A stretch of DNA of 64,000 nucleotides, from contig NZ_JAASAH010000016.1 of assembly GCF_012726235.1 (NCBI RefSeq), positions 1 through 64,000 on the forward strand. The letters are read 5' to 3'. The notes under the pieces are model-generated. The model saw only the letters and a program-made list of their open reading frames with translations. It was not told where the DNA came from and did not search any database. A program made the translations under genes and the position numbers. Below are positions 23,781 through 31,389 of the stretch, piece after piece. This DNA is from Streptomyces sp. HNM0574. Lineage in GTDB: Bacteria; Actinomycetota; Actinomycetes; Streptomycetales; Streptomycetaceae. Every line of letters starts with the position of its first letter. Within the stretch, counting starts at the first letter, position 1.

Positions 23781-24512
23781 TCAGTTCCGGTGCTGCTGCC
23801 CGTCCGGTCCGGGCGCGTGCGGGTACGCCTCGATCAACTGCCGCCTGGAGTCCTCCAGGTAGAAGCCGAGCAGCCGCTCGGCCTGCCGCGCGTCGCCCGC
23901 GCCCAGCGTCGTGAGGATCTCGCGGTTGCGGGTGAGGTACGGCTCGTGGAAGCGGCGCGGGTCGTCCATCACGTGGAAGGCGAGGCGCAGTTCGGCGAGG
24001 ACGCCGCGCATCATCTCGTCCGTCCGGTCGCTCCCGGCGAGGCCCGCGATGGCCTGGTGGAAGTGGATGTTGGCGGTGGCGCAGTCCGTCCACACGCCGT
24101 CCCGCGCCGCCGTCTCGCCCGCGCGCACGGCGGCCTCCAGCGCGTCCACCCGGTACGGCGCCGTGCCCGAGTCGGCGAGCCTGCGCAGCGCCGCGCACTC
24201 GACGAGCTGCCGTACGCGGTAGATGTCCACGATGTCCGCCGCGGTGAGGACCCGGACGAAGGTGCCCCGGTTGAGCCGGTGCACCAGCAGCCGCTCGTGG
24301 GTCAGCAGCCGGAACGCCTCGCGCAGGGTGTTGCGGGAGACGCCGAGGGTGCGGCCGATGCGCTCCTCGGAGAGCCGGGCGCCGGGCCGGAAGAGGCCCT
24401 GCGCGATGCGTTCCCGCAGGATGCCCGCCACGCGTTCGGCCGTGCTGGTGCGTCCCAGCAGGGCGCGGTCGGCGGCCAGTTCGGACAGCGGAAGGGCGGT
24501 GTCGGCGGTCAT
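23781..24512 (-). CDS. GntR-family (FadR/FCD subfamily) regulator of the 5-oxoproline locus
   Basis: 243 aa from the ATG preceded by GGGAG at 6 nt; an upstream TTG at 24548 is less likely. The N-terminal winged helix is AERVAGILRERIAQGLFRPGARLSEERIGRTLGVSRNTLREAFRLLTHERLLVHRLNRGTFVR (about 28-90). The C-terminal FCD domain is all helical with metal-ligand-like positions (DCATANIHFHQAIAGLAG, FHEPYLTRNREIL). It lies between the DUF969 operon and the divergent pxpABC operon, each preceded by a palindrome with a GTT-s-AAC core. It probably represses both and responds to 5-oxoproline; that ligand is inferred. Confidence 0.85.
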   Translation of the reverse strand: MTADTALPLSELAADRALLGRTSTAERVAGILRERIAQGLFRPGARLSEERIGRTLGVSRNTLREAFRLLTHERLLVHRLNRGTFVRVLTAADIVDIYRVRQLVECAALRRLADSGTAPYRVDALEAAVRAGETAARDGVWTDCATANIHFHQAIAGLAGSDRTDEMMRGVLAELRLAFHVMDDPRRFHEPYLTRNREILTTLGAGDARQAERLLGFYLEDSRRQLIEAYPHAPGPDGQQHRN

Positions 24513-24587
24513 CGTCATCTCCCGGGGCGGGTGCTGGGCGTCAGTCAAGCCGAGAAAAGCCGAGGAGACAACACAGCTCTTGCCAGA

Positions 24588-24598
24588 TTGTTGAACAA
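24588..24598. promoter_or_regulatory. Candidate GntR operator before pxpA
   Basis: TTGTT-G-AACAA, perfect arms around one central base, lies 28 bp before the pxpA ATG in the divergent gntR-pxpA gap. It shares geometry and the GTT/AAC core with 23639-23655. Confidence 0.65.
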
Positions 24599-24625
24599 CG
24601 CCGTACGTTGCTTCAAATGTTTCGG

Positions 24626-25381
24626 ATGATCGACCTCAATGCCGACCTCGGCGAGGGTTTCGGGCGATGGCGGCTCACCGACGACGAGGCCCTGCTGTCC
24701 TCGGTCACCAGCGCCAACGTCGCCTGCGGCTTCCACGCCGGCGACCCCGCCACCATGCGCCGGGTCTGCGAGCTCGCCGCCGAGCGCGGGGTACGCATCG
24801 GCGCCCAGGTCTCCTACCGTGATCTGGCCGGATTCGGCCGCCGCGCCATGGACGTCCCGTTCGCCGAGCTGGCCGCCGAAATCGCCTACCAGATCGGCGC
24901 CCTGGAGATCTTCGCCCGCGCCGCAGGGTCCCGCGTCTCCTACGTCAAGCCGCACGGCGCGCTCTACAACCGGACGGTGCGCGACGCCGAGCAGGCCGCC
25001 GCCGTCGTCGAGGGCGTACGCCTGGCGGGCGGCGAGCCGCTGCCCGTGCTCGGGCTGCCCGGTTCGCGGCTGCACGAGGCGGCGGCCGGGGCCGGATTCC
25101 CCGTCGTCGAGGAGGCGTTCGCGGACCGCGCGTACCGCCCCGACGGCACCCTCGTCCCCCGCACCGAGCCGGACGCGGTGGTGCACGACCCGGACGAGGT
25201 GATCAAGCGGTCCGTCGGCATCGCCCGTGACGGTGAGGTCGCCTCGGCGGACGGCGCCGCGCTCCCGCTCCGCGCCCGCTCGCTCTGCGTGCACGGCGAC
25301 ACCCCGGGCGCCGCGGCCCTCGCCGGACGGGTCCGGGCCGAACTGGCCTCGGCCGGCGTCACCGTGCGGGCCTTCGCGTGA
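24626..25381 (+). CDS. pxpA: 5-oxoprolinase subunit A (LamB/YcsF)
   Basis: 251 aa from ATG 24626; ATG 24617 adds MFR. There is no clear SD, so the transcript may be leaderless or nearly so. It starts with the family hallmark MIDLNADLGEGFG, with CGFHAGDP, IGAQVSYRDLAGFGRR, YVKPHGALYN and LCVHGDTPGA following. PxpA with PxpB and PxpC uses ATP to open 5-oxoproline to glutamate in the cytosol. It is the first gene of a tightly overlapped pxpABC operon, divergent from the GntR gene. Confidence 0.93.
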   Translation: MIDLNADLGEGFGRWRLTDDEALLSSVTSANVACGFHAGDPATMRRVCELAAERGVRIGAQVSYRDLAGFGRRAMDVPFAELAAEIAYQIGALEIFARAAGSRVSYVKPHGALYNRTVRDAEQAAAVVEGVRLAGGEPLPVLGLPGSRLHEAAAGAGFPVVEEAFADRAYRPDGTLVPRTEPDAVVHDPDEVIKRSVGIARDGEVASADGAALPLRARSLCVHGDTPGAAALAGRVRAELASAGVTVRAFA

Positions 25382-26097
25382 ACCGCGAGGCGCCGGACGC
25401 GCCGGTGGTCCTGCCGGTCGGCCGGCACGGCCTGCTCGTCGAGCTCCCCACCGCCGAGGCCGCCGAGGCGTTCCACGCCGAGGTGCTGCGCCGCCGCGCC
25501 GACGGCAGCCTCCCGGCCGCCCGGGAGATCGTCCCCGGCGCCCGCACCGTCCTGCTGGACGGGCTCGCCGACCCCGCCGCGCTGGCCGCGCAGCTCCCGC
25601 ACTGGCAGGTCCCGCCGCTGGTGCGGGACGCGGCGCGTGCCGTGGAGATCCCGGTCCGCTACGACGGCCCGGACCTGGCCGAGGTGGCCGGGTTGTGGGG
25701 CGTCGCCCCCGAGGAGGTCGGGCGGCTGCACGCGGCGACCGAATTCCGCGTCGCCTTCTGCGGGTTCGCGCCCGGCTTCGGCTATCTGACGGGGCTGGAC
25801 GAGAAGTACCACGTGCCGCGCCGCTCCAGCCCGCGCACCCGGGTGCCGGTGGGCGCGGTCGGCCTCGCGGGCGGGTACACCGGCGTCTACCCGCGCTCCT
25901 CGCCGGGCGGCTGGCAGCTCATCGGCACCGCCGTCGGCACCACCCTGTGGGACACGGGCCGCAGCCCCGCGGCGCTCCTGGCCCCCGGCACGCATGTCCG
26001 CTTCGTCCCGGTCGCTGCGCAGACCCGGACCGAAGCGGAACCCGAAACGGAACCGGGACGGCGCCGCGCGTCCGGCCCGGGGGAGGAGCGCCCGTGA
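25378..26097 (+). CDS. pxpB: 5-oxoprolinase subunit B (KipI-like)
   Basis: 239 aa. GTG 25378 overlaps the pxpA stop as GTGA. It has the allophanate-hydrolase-subunit-1 fold: GRHGLLVEL, CGFAPGFGYLTGL, VPRRSSPRTRVPVGAVGLAGGYTGVYP and GGWQLIGTAVG. The last ~25 residues are a variable Glu/Arg tail. It forms the oxoprolinase complex with PxpA and PxpC. Confidence 0.92.
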   Translation: MNREAPDAPVVLPVGRHGLLVELPTAEAAEAFHAEVLRRRADGSLPAAREIVPGARTVLLDGLADPAALAAQLPHWQVPPLVRDAARAVEIPVRYDGPDLAEVAGLWGVAPEEVGRLHAATEFRVAFCGFAPGFGYLTGLDEKYHVPRRSSPRTRVPVGAVGLAGGYTGVYPRSSPGGWQLIGTAVGTTLWDTGRSPAALLAPGTHVRFVPVAAQTRTEAEPETEPGRRRASGPGEERP

Positions 26098-27023
26098 GCA
26101 CCGGGACCCGCACCGCCGAAGCAGCCGTACCGCTGCCCGCGGCCCGTGCCGGGGCGGCCCCGCGCACGGCCGAGGTCGTCCGGGCCGGGGCGCTCACCAC
26201 CGTCCAGGACCTGGGCAGGCCGGGGCACGCGCACCTCGGCGTCCCGCGCTCGGGCGCGCTCGACGCGCCCGCGCACCGGCTCGCCAACCGCCTCCTGGGC
26301 AACCCGGAGACCGCCGCCACCCTGGAGACCACCCTCAACGGCTGTGCCCTGCGGGCCGGTTCGGCGCTGCGCGCCGTCGTCACCGGCGCCCCCTGCCCGG
26401 TGACCGTCGACGGGCGCCCGTCGCCCTGGGGCGTCCCGTTCCGGGTGCCGGCCGGTGCCGTGGTCGAGGTGGGGCACGCGGCGCACGGGCTGCGCAGCTA
26501 CCTCGGCCTCGACGGTGGGGCGGAGGCGGAAGCGGAACTCGGCAGCCGGGCCACCGACCTGCTCTCCGGGCTCGGCCCCGCACCCCTGCGCGACGGCGAC
26601 GTGCTGCCGCTGGGCCCGGCGCGCCCCGGCGCCCCCGCGGCCCCGGCCGAGGCGGCACCCTGGGCCGCGCCGCCCCGCGAACTCGTCCTGCCCCTGGTCC
26701 CGGGCCCGCGCGCCGACTGGTTCACCCACGGGGCGCTGCGGACCCTGGCCACCGGCACCTACCGGGTCTCCCCGGCGAGCAACCGGATCGGGCTGCGGAC
26801 GGAGGGCCCGGTCCTGGAGCGGGCGCGGGAGGGCGAACTCCCCAGCGAGGGCATGGCACTCGGCGCCGTGCAGGTGCCGCCGGAGGGCAGGCCGGTGGTC
26901 TTCCTCGCCGACCATCCGGTGACGGGCGGCTACCCCGTGATCGGAGTCGTCCCCGAGGAGGCCCTGGCCGCGGCGGCCCAGGCGGTCCCGGGCACCCCGC
27001 TCCGGTTCGTCCCCGTCGGCTGA
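26094..27023 (+). CDS. pxpC: 5-oxoprolinase subunit C (KipA-like)
   Basis: 309 aa. GTG 26094 overlaps the pxpB stop and has GGGAGGAG upstream. It has the biotin-dependent carboxyltransferase/KipA motifs: LTTVQDLGRPGHAHLGVPRSGALD, NRLLGNPETAATLE, RSYLGLDGG, SPASNRIGLRTEG and DHPVTGGYPVIG. It is the third subunit of the ATP-dependent 5-oxoprolinase. It ends at a hairpin shared with the convergent TetR gene. Confidence 0.92.
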   Translation: MSTGTRTAEAAVPLPAARAGAAPRTAEVVRAGALTTVQDLGRPGHAHLGVPRSGALDAPAHRLANRLLGNPETAATLETTLNGCALRAGSALRAVVTGAPCPVTVDGRPSPWGVPFRVPAGAVVEVGHAAHGLRSYLGLDGGAEAEAELGSRATDLLSGLGPAPLRDGDVLPLGPARPGAPAAPAEAAPWAAPPRELVLPLVPGPRADWFTHGALRTLATGTYRVSPASNRIGLRTEGPVLERAREGELPSEGMALGAVQVPPEGRPVVFLADHPVTGGYPVIGVVPEEALAAAAQAVPGTPLRFVPVG

Positions 27024-27028
27024 GGCGT

Positions 27029-27058
27029 CCCGGCACCCCCGCGTACGGGGGCGCCGGG
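27029..27058. terminator. Terminator between pxpC and the KstR-like gene
   Basis: A 13-bp stem (27029-27041 with 27046-27058, one mismatch) and CGTA loop lie between convergent genes. Confidence 0.75.
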
Positions 27059-27064
27059 CGGCCG

Positions 27065-27736
27065 TCAGTGCTTCCCGGAGCCCGAACGCCCCTTCCCGCC
27101 GGTGGAGTCGGCGGGCCGGCCCGCCGGGTCGGTGACGTCGATCAGGCGGCAGACCGTCTCGATGTCTATCTTCACCTGGGCGATCGAGGCCCGTCCGGAG
27201 AGCCAGGTGGTCAGCGCCGAGTGCCAGGTGTGCTCGATGACGCGGACCGCCGAGAGCTGTTCGGGGGTCGGCGCCGAGCGCAGGCTCATGGCGTCGAGGA
27301 TGATCGTGGTGGTGAGCCGGGAGACGGTGTCCACCTCGGCGCTCACCGAACGGTCGGCGAAGGTCAGCGCCCGCACCATGGCGTCCGCCAGGTGCGGTTC
27401 GCGCTGCATCGCGCGGAAGGCGCGCATCAGCGTCTCCGCCACCCGCTGCGCCGGTTCCTGCTGGGAGGGCGGCCGCTTGTGCAGGGTGGTGTGCATCTGC
27501 TGCAGCTGGTCCTGCATGGTCGCGACGAGCAGGTGCACCTTCGACGGGAAGTACCGGTAGAGGGTGCCGAGGGCGACACCCGAGGACTCGGCCACCTCGC
27601 GCATCTGCACCGCGTCGAATCCGCCGCCCCGCGCGAGGCGCGCGCTGGCCTGGAGTATGCGGCGGCGCCGTGCCTCCTGGCGTTCGGTCAGCGGCGGTGA
27701 CGCGGACTGGGCGGCGGTCCTGGGCTGTGTGGTCAT
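27065..27736 (-). CDS. KstR-like TetR-family repressor
   Basis: 223 aa from ATG 27736; ATG 27760 is the alternative, and neither has a strong SD. The helix-turn-helix ILQASARLARGGGFDAVQMR...GVALGTLYRYFPSK matches the remembered DNA-binding domain of mycobacterial KstR almost residue for residue (GGFDAVQMR, VAxGTLYRYFPSK). The ligand domain (AMQREPHL, ADAMVRALTFAD, VDTVSRL, VWLS/TWLSGRAS) also follows KstR. KstR represses cholesterol-catabolism genes and is released by steroid-CoA esters. A perfect KstR-type box lies 209 bp upstream, and several steroid-type genes in the window carry similar boxes. Confidence 0.82.
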   Translation of the reverse strand: MTTQPRTAAQSASPPLTERQEARRRRILQASARLARGGGFDAVQMREVAESSGVALGTLYRYFPSKVHLLVATMQDQLQQMHTTLHKRPPSQQEPAQRVAETLMRAFRAMQREPHLADAMVRALTFADRSVSAEVDTVSRLTTTIILDAMSLRSAPTPEQLSAVRVIEHTWHSALTTWLSGRASIAQVKIDIETVCRLIDVTDPAGRPADSTGGKGRSGSGKH

Positions 27737-27944
27737 GAGTCCCGTTTCCGTGGCGTTCATGCCCTGTCGGGCTGGGAGGGTCCCGGGCTGGAGGCCGGTG
27801 TCTGCGGCCTGCGGAACGGACCGCATCCTGGCAGGTGGCCCCGGGGTGGTGCGAATCACCTGCTCCCGTTGCTCACAAGAAGTGACCGGCCGGTAAATTC
27901 GTAGCCCTCGGGGGTCGGTCAGGATCCGGTCAGTCTTGGCATCC

Positions 27945-27958
27945 TGAAACTTGTTCTA
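27945..27958. promoter_or_regulatory. KstR-type box, all 8 conserved positions
   Basis: TGAAACTTGTTCTA matches TNNAACNNGTTNNA exactly. It lies in the gap between the KstR-like gene and the divergent glycosyltransferase operon, 55 bp before the latter. It could serve autoregulation, the operon, or both. Confidence 0.7.
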
Positions 27959-28012
27959 GGTTAGCGCGAGCGGCTACGCTCCCGCGAAAGTGCAGTGAGA
28001 AGGGGGCCGCGA

Positions 28013-29383
28013 GTGACCGCAGAGGCCGTACGCGAAGGCGGATCCGGCCCCCCGACCGGGGCCGCGACGCAGGACGCGGACAGACCCGCAGCCAGTGCAG
28101 CAGCCGGTGCGGCAGCCGATGCCGGCGCCGGCGGACCGCTGCGCATCGCGCTGCTCACCTACAAGGGCAACCCGTACTGCGGCGGCCAGGGCGTCTACGT
28201 ACGCCACCTCTCCCGTGAACTCGCCCGGCTCGGGCACCACGTGGAGGTCATCGGCGCCCAGCCGTACCCGGTGCTCGACGAGGGCGTGCGGCTCACCGAG
28301 CTGCCGAGCCTCGACCTGTACCGGCAGCCCGACCCCTTCCGCACGCCGAAGCGGGACGAGTACCGGGACTGGGTCGACCTGCTGGAGACCGGCACCATGT
28401 GGACCGGCGGCTTCCCCGAGCCGCTCACCTTCTCGCTCCGCGCCCGCCGCCATCTGGCCGCGCGCAGCGGGGAGTTCGACATCGTGCACGACAACCAGAC
28501 GCTCGGCTACGGCCTGTTGGGCGACCTCGGCGCCCCGCTCGTCACCACCATCCACCACCCCATCACCGTCGACCGGCAGCTCGACCTCGACGCCGCCCCG
28601 AACTGGCGGCGCCGCGCCTCCGTGCGCCGCTGGTACGGGTTCACGCGGATGCAGAAGCGGGTGGCGCGGCGGCTGCCGTCCGTGCTCACCGTCTCCGGCT
28701 CGTCCCGGCAGGAGATCAGCGAGCAGCTCGGGGTGCGGGGCGACCGCATCCACGTCGTGCACATCGGCGCCGACACCCGGCTGTTCTCGCCCGACCCGGC
28801 CGTCGCCGAGGTGCCGGGACGGATCGTCACCACCTCCAGCGCCGACGTTCCGCTGAAGGGCCTGGTGCACCTCGTCGAGGCGCTGGCCAAGGTGCGCTCC
28901 GGACGGCCCGAGGCGCACCTCGTGGTCGTCGGCAAGCGTCCCGAGGAGGGCCCCGTCGCGGAGGCGCTGAAGCGGCACGGGCTGGACGAGGCCGTCGAGT
29001 TCGTCAAGGGCATCAGCGACGCGGAGCTGGCCGACCTGGTCCGCTCGGCCGAGGTCGCCTGCGTGCCCTCGCTGTACGAGGGCTTCTCGCTGCCCGCCGC
29101 CGAGGCCATGGCCACCGGCACCCCGCTCGTCGCCACCACGGGCGGCGCGATCCCCGAGGTCGCGGGCAAGGACGGCGAGACCTGCCTGGCCGTGCCGCCC
29201 GGCGACCCGGACGCCCTCGCCACCGCGCTCACCCGGCTGCTCCAGGACCCCGGGCTGCGGGCCCGCCTGGGCGCGGACGGGCGGGAGCGGGTGCTGCGCC
29301 GCTTCACCTGGGAGCAGGCGGCGCGCGGCACCGTCGAGCGCTACCGCGCCGCGCTCGCGGCGCAACCCCGCGTCCGCCGGTAG
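28013..29383 (+). CDS. GT4-family glycosyltransferase
   Basis: 456 aa from GTG 28013, which has AAGGGGG 8 nt upstream; GTG 27995 is the alternative. After a ~35-residue Ala/Gly-rich N-terminus comes a GT-B fold: LRIALLTYKGNPYCGGQGVYVRHLSRELARLGHHVEVIG, then the acceptor domain, and the donor domain with IVTTSSADVPLKGLVHLVEALAKV, LVVVGKRP, and the E-x7-E site EGFSLPAAEAM. It uses a nucleotide sugar; the acceptor is unknown. It is followed 102 nt later by a methyltransferase and a barrel protein in the same direction. Confidence 0.85.
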   Translation: MTAEAVREGGSGPPTGAATQDADRPAASAAAGAAADAGAGGPLRIALLTYKGNPYCGGQGVYVRHLSRELARLGHHVEVIGAQPYPVLDEGVRLTELPSLDLYRQPDPFRTPKRDEYRDWVDLLETGTMWTGGFPEPLTFSLRARRHLAARSGEFDIVHDNQTLGYGLLGDLGAPLVTTIHHPITVDRQLDLDAAPNWRRRASVRRWYGFTRMQKRVARRLPSVLTVSGSSRQEISEQLGVRGDRIHVVHIGADTRLFSPDPAVAEVPGRIVTTSSADVPLKGLVHLVEALAKVRSGRPEAHLVVVGKRPEEGPVAEALKRHGLDEAVEFVKGISDAELADLVRSAEVACVPSLYEGFSLPAAEAMATGTPLVATTGGAIPEVAGKDGETCLAVPPGDPDALATALTRLLQDPGLRARLGADGRERVLRRFTWEQAARGTVERYRAALAAQPRVRR

Positions 29384-29485
29384 CGCCAACCCGCCCCGGC
29401 GGCACCCGACTTCACCCCGCACGCCCCCTCGTACCTCCGCACACCCCCGCACGTCACCCCCGCTGAAAGAAGAGGCATACCCCCC

Positions 29486-30283
29486 GTGCTGACCGTGGAT
29501 TTCTCCCGCTTCCCGCTCGCCCCGGGCGATCGCGTCCTCGACCTGGGCTGCGGCGCGGGACGGCACGCCTTCGAGTGCTACCGGCGGGGCGCGCGCGTTG
29601 TCGCCCTGGACCAGAACGCCGAGGAGATCCGGGAGGTCGCGAAGTGGTTCGCGGCCATGGAGGAGGCGGGTGAGGCCCCCGCGGGCGCCACCGCCACCGC
29701 CATGGAGGGCGACGCGCTCGCGCTGCCCTTCCCGGACGACAGCTTCGACGTCGTGATCATCTCCGAGGTCATGGAGCACATCCCGGACGACAAGGGCGTG
29801 CTCGCCGAGATGGTGCGCGTCCTCAAGCCCGGCGGCCGGATGGCCGTGACCGTGCCGCGCTACGGGCCCGAGAAGGTCTGCTGGGCGCTCAGCGACGCGT
29901 ACCACGAGGTCGAGGGCGGCCACATCCGCATCTACCGGGGCGACGAACTCCTGCGCAAGATGCGCGAGTCCGGCCTCCGCCCGTACGGCACGCACCACGC
30001 GCACGGGCTGCACTCGCCGTACTGGTGGCTCAAGTGCGCCTTCGGCGTCGACAACGAGAAGGCACTGCCCGTCCGCGCGTACCACAAGCTGCTGGTCTGG
30101 GACATCATGAAGAAGCCGCTCGCGACTCGCGTCGCCGAGCGGGCGCTGGACCCGCTGATCGGCAAGAGCTTCGTGGCGTACGCGACCAAGCCGCACGCGC
30201 CCGTGCGCGAGGCCGCCACCGGCGACGGGGTGACTCCCGTGGCGCAGGCGGCGGTTCAGGGCACGTCCGAGGGCACCGCGTGA
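29486..30283 (+). CDS. Class I SAM-dependent methyltransferase
   Basis: 265 aa from GTG 29486 with AGAGG upstream. SAM motif I is VLDLGCGAGRHAFE, the acidic residue is in VVALDQN, motif II is FDVVIISEVMEHI and motif III is LKPGGRMAVTVP. A ~100-residue C-terminal extension (HAHGLHSPYWWLKCAFGVDN...AYHKLLVWDIMKKP) is typical of the copies that travel with this glycosyltransferase. It may methylate the same glycoconjugate. The next gene overlaps its stop by 4 nt. Confidence 0.85.
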   Translation: MLTVDFSRFPLAPGDRVLDLGCGAGRHAFECYRRGARVVALDQNAEEIREVAKWFAAMEEAGEAPAGATATAMEGDALALPFPDDSFDVVIISEVMEHIPDDKGVLAEMVRVLKPGGRMAVTVPRYGPEKVCWALSDAYHEVEGGHIRIYRGDELLRKMRESGLRPYGTHHAHGLHSPYWWLKCAFGVDNEKALPVRAYHKLLVWDIMKKPLATRVAERALDPLIGKSFVAYATKPHAPVREAATGDGVTPVAQAAVQGTSEGTA

Positions 30284-31347
30284 CGAGCCCGGAGCGCACC
30301 GAACGGCTCGTCCTTCCCGGCGTCCTGACCGCGGAGCAGGCCACCGAGACCGTCGCCGGCATCCTCGCGGCGCAGCGCGCCGACGGGGCGATCCCCTGGT
30401 TCCGCGGCCACCACCTGGACCCGTGGGACCACGTCGAGGCCGCGATGGCCCTCGACGTCGCCGGTGAGCACGAGCGCGCCGAGGCCGCCTACCTGTGGCT
30501 CGCCGAGCACCAGCTGCCCGACGGCTCCTGGTACGCGGCGTACGACGACGGCGCCGCCGACCGGCCGACGGACACCGGCCGGGAGAGCAACTTCTGCGCC
30601 TACATCGCGGTGGGCGTCTGGCACCACTACCTGGCCACCGGGGACGAGGCGTTCCTGGAGCGGCTGTGGCCCGTGGTCTCCGCCGCCGTCGGCTTCGTGC
30701 TCCGACTCCAGCAGCCCGGCGGCCAGATCGGCTGGAAGCGCGAGGCCGACGGCACCGTCGTCACCGACGCGCTGCTGACCGGCTCCGCCTCCGTCTACCA
30801 GGCGCTGCGCTGCGCCCTGGCGCTGGCCGAGCACCGCGACGAGCCGCAGCCGGACTGGGAGCTGGCCGTCGGCTGGCTCGGCCACGCCGTGCGCCGGCAC
30901 CCCGAGCGGTTCCTCGACAAGTCCCGCTACTCGATGGACTGGTACTACCCCGTGCTCGGCGGCGCCCTGCGCGGCCCCGAGGCGAAGGCCCGCCTGGAAG
31001 AGCAGTGGGACACCTTCGTGGTGCCGGGCCGCGGCGTCCGCTGCGTCCACCCCAACCCGTGGGTGACGGGCGGGGAGAGCGCCGAACTGGCGCTCGCCCT
31101 CTGGGCGGTGGGCGAGTCCGACCGCGCGCTGGAGATCCTCACCTGGATCCAGCACCTGCGCGCCGAGGACGGCATGTACTGGACGGGGCACGTGTTCGAC
31201 GAGGACGTCGTCTGGCCCCGGGAGCGCACCACCTGGACGGCGGGCTCGCTGCTGCTGGCCGTGGCGGCGCTCGGCGGCGACGAGGCCACCGTCCAGGTCT
31301 TCTCCGGCGACCGGCTGCCCGTCGGTCTCCCGCCGGACTGCTGCTGA
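30280..31347 (+). CDS. Alpha/alpha-barrel protein (prenyltransferase/six-hairpin type)
   Basis: 355 aa. GTG 30280 overlaps the methyltransferase stop as GTGA. Helical-hairpin repeats cover the whole length: VAGILAAQRADGAIPWFRG, HVEAAMALDVAGEHERAEAAYLWLAEHQLPDGSWYAAY, DTGRESNFCAYIAVGVWHHYLATGD and SAELALALWAVGES. Acidic residues and many Trp/Tyr lie in the central groove, as in six-hairpin glycosidases. Automated pipelines tend to call it prenyltransferase. Its co-operonic partners, a glycosyltransferase and a methyltransferase, make a glycan-related role more plausible; this is inference. Confidence 0.7.
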   Translation: MTSPERTERLVLPGVLTAEQATETVAGILAAQRADGAIPWFRGHHLDPWDHVEAAMALDVAGEHERAEAAYLWLAEHQLPDGSWYAAYDDGAADRPTDTGRESNFCAYIAVGVWHHYLATGDEAFLERLWPVVSAAVGFVLRLQQPGGQIGWKREADGTVVTDALLTGSASVYQALRCALALAEHRDEPQPDWELAVGWLGHAVRRHPERFLDKSRYSMDWYYPVLGGALRGPEAKARLEEQWDTFVVPGRGVRCVHPNPWVTGGESAELALALWAVGESDRALEILTWIQHLRAEDGMYWTGHVFDEDVVWPRERTTWTAGSLLLAVAALGGDEATVQVFSGDRLPVGLPPDCC

Positions 31348-31350
31348 CGG

Positions 31351-31388
31351 CGGACGGGGGCGGTGCCGTGCGGCGCCGCCCCCGTCCG
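31351..31388. terminator. Terminator between convergent genes
   Basis: A perfect 13-bp stem (CGGACGGGGGCGG at 31351-31363 with 31376-31388) and 12-nt loop lie between the barrel-protein gene and the F420 oxidoreductase. Confidence 0.82.
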
Positions 31389-31389
31389 T

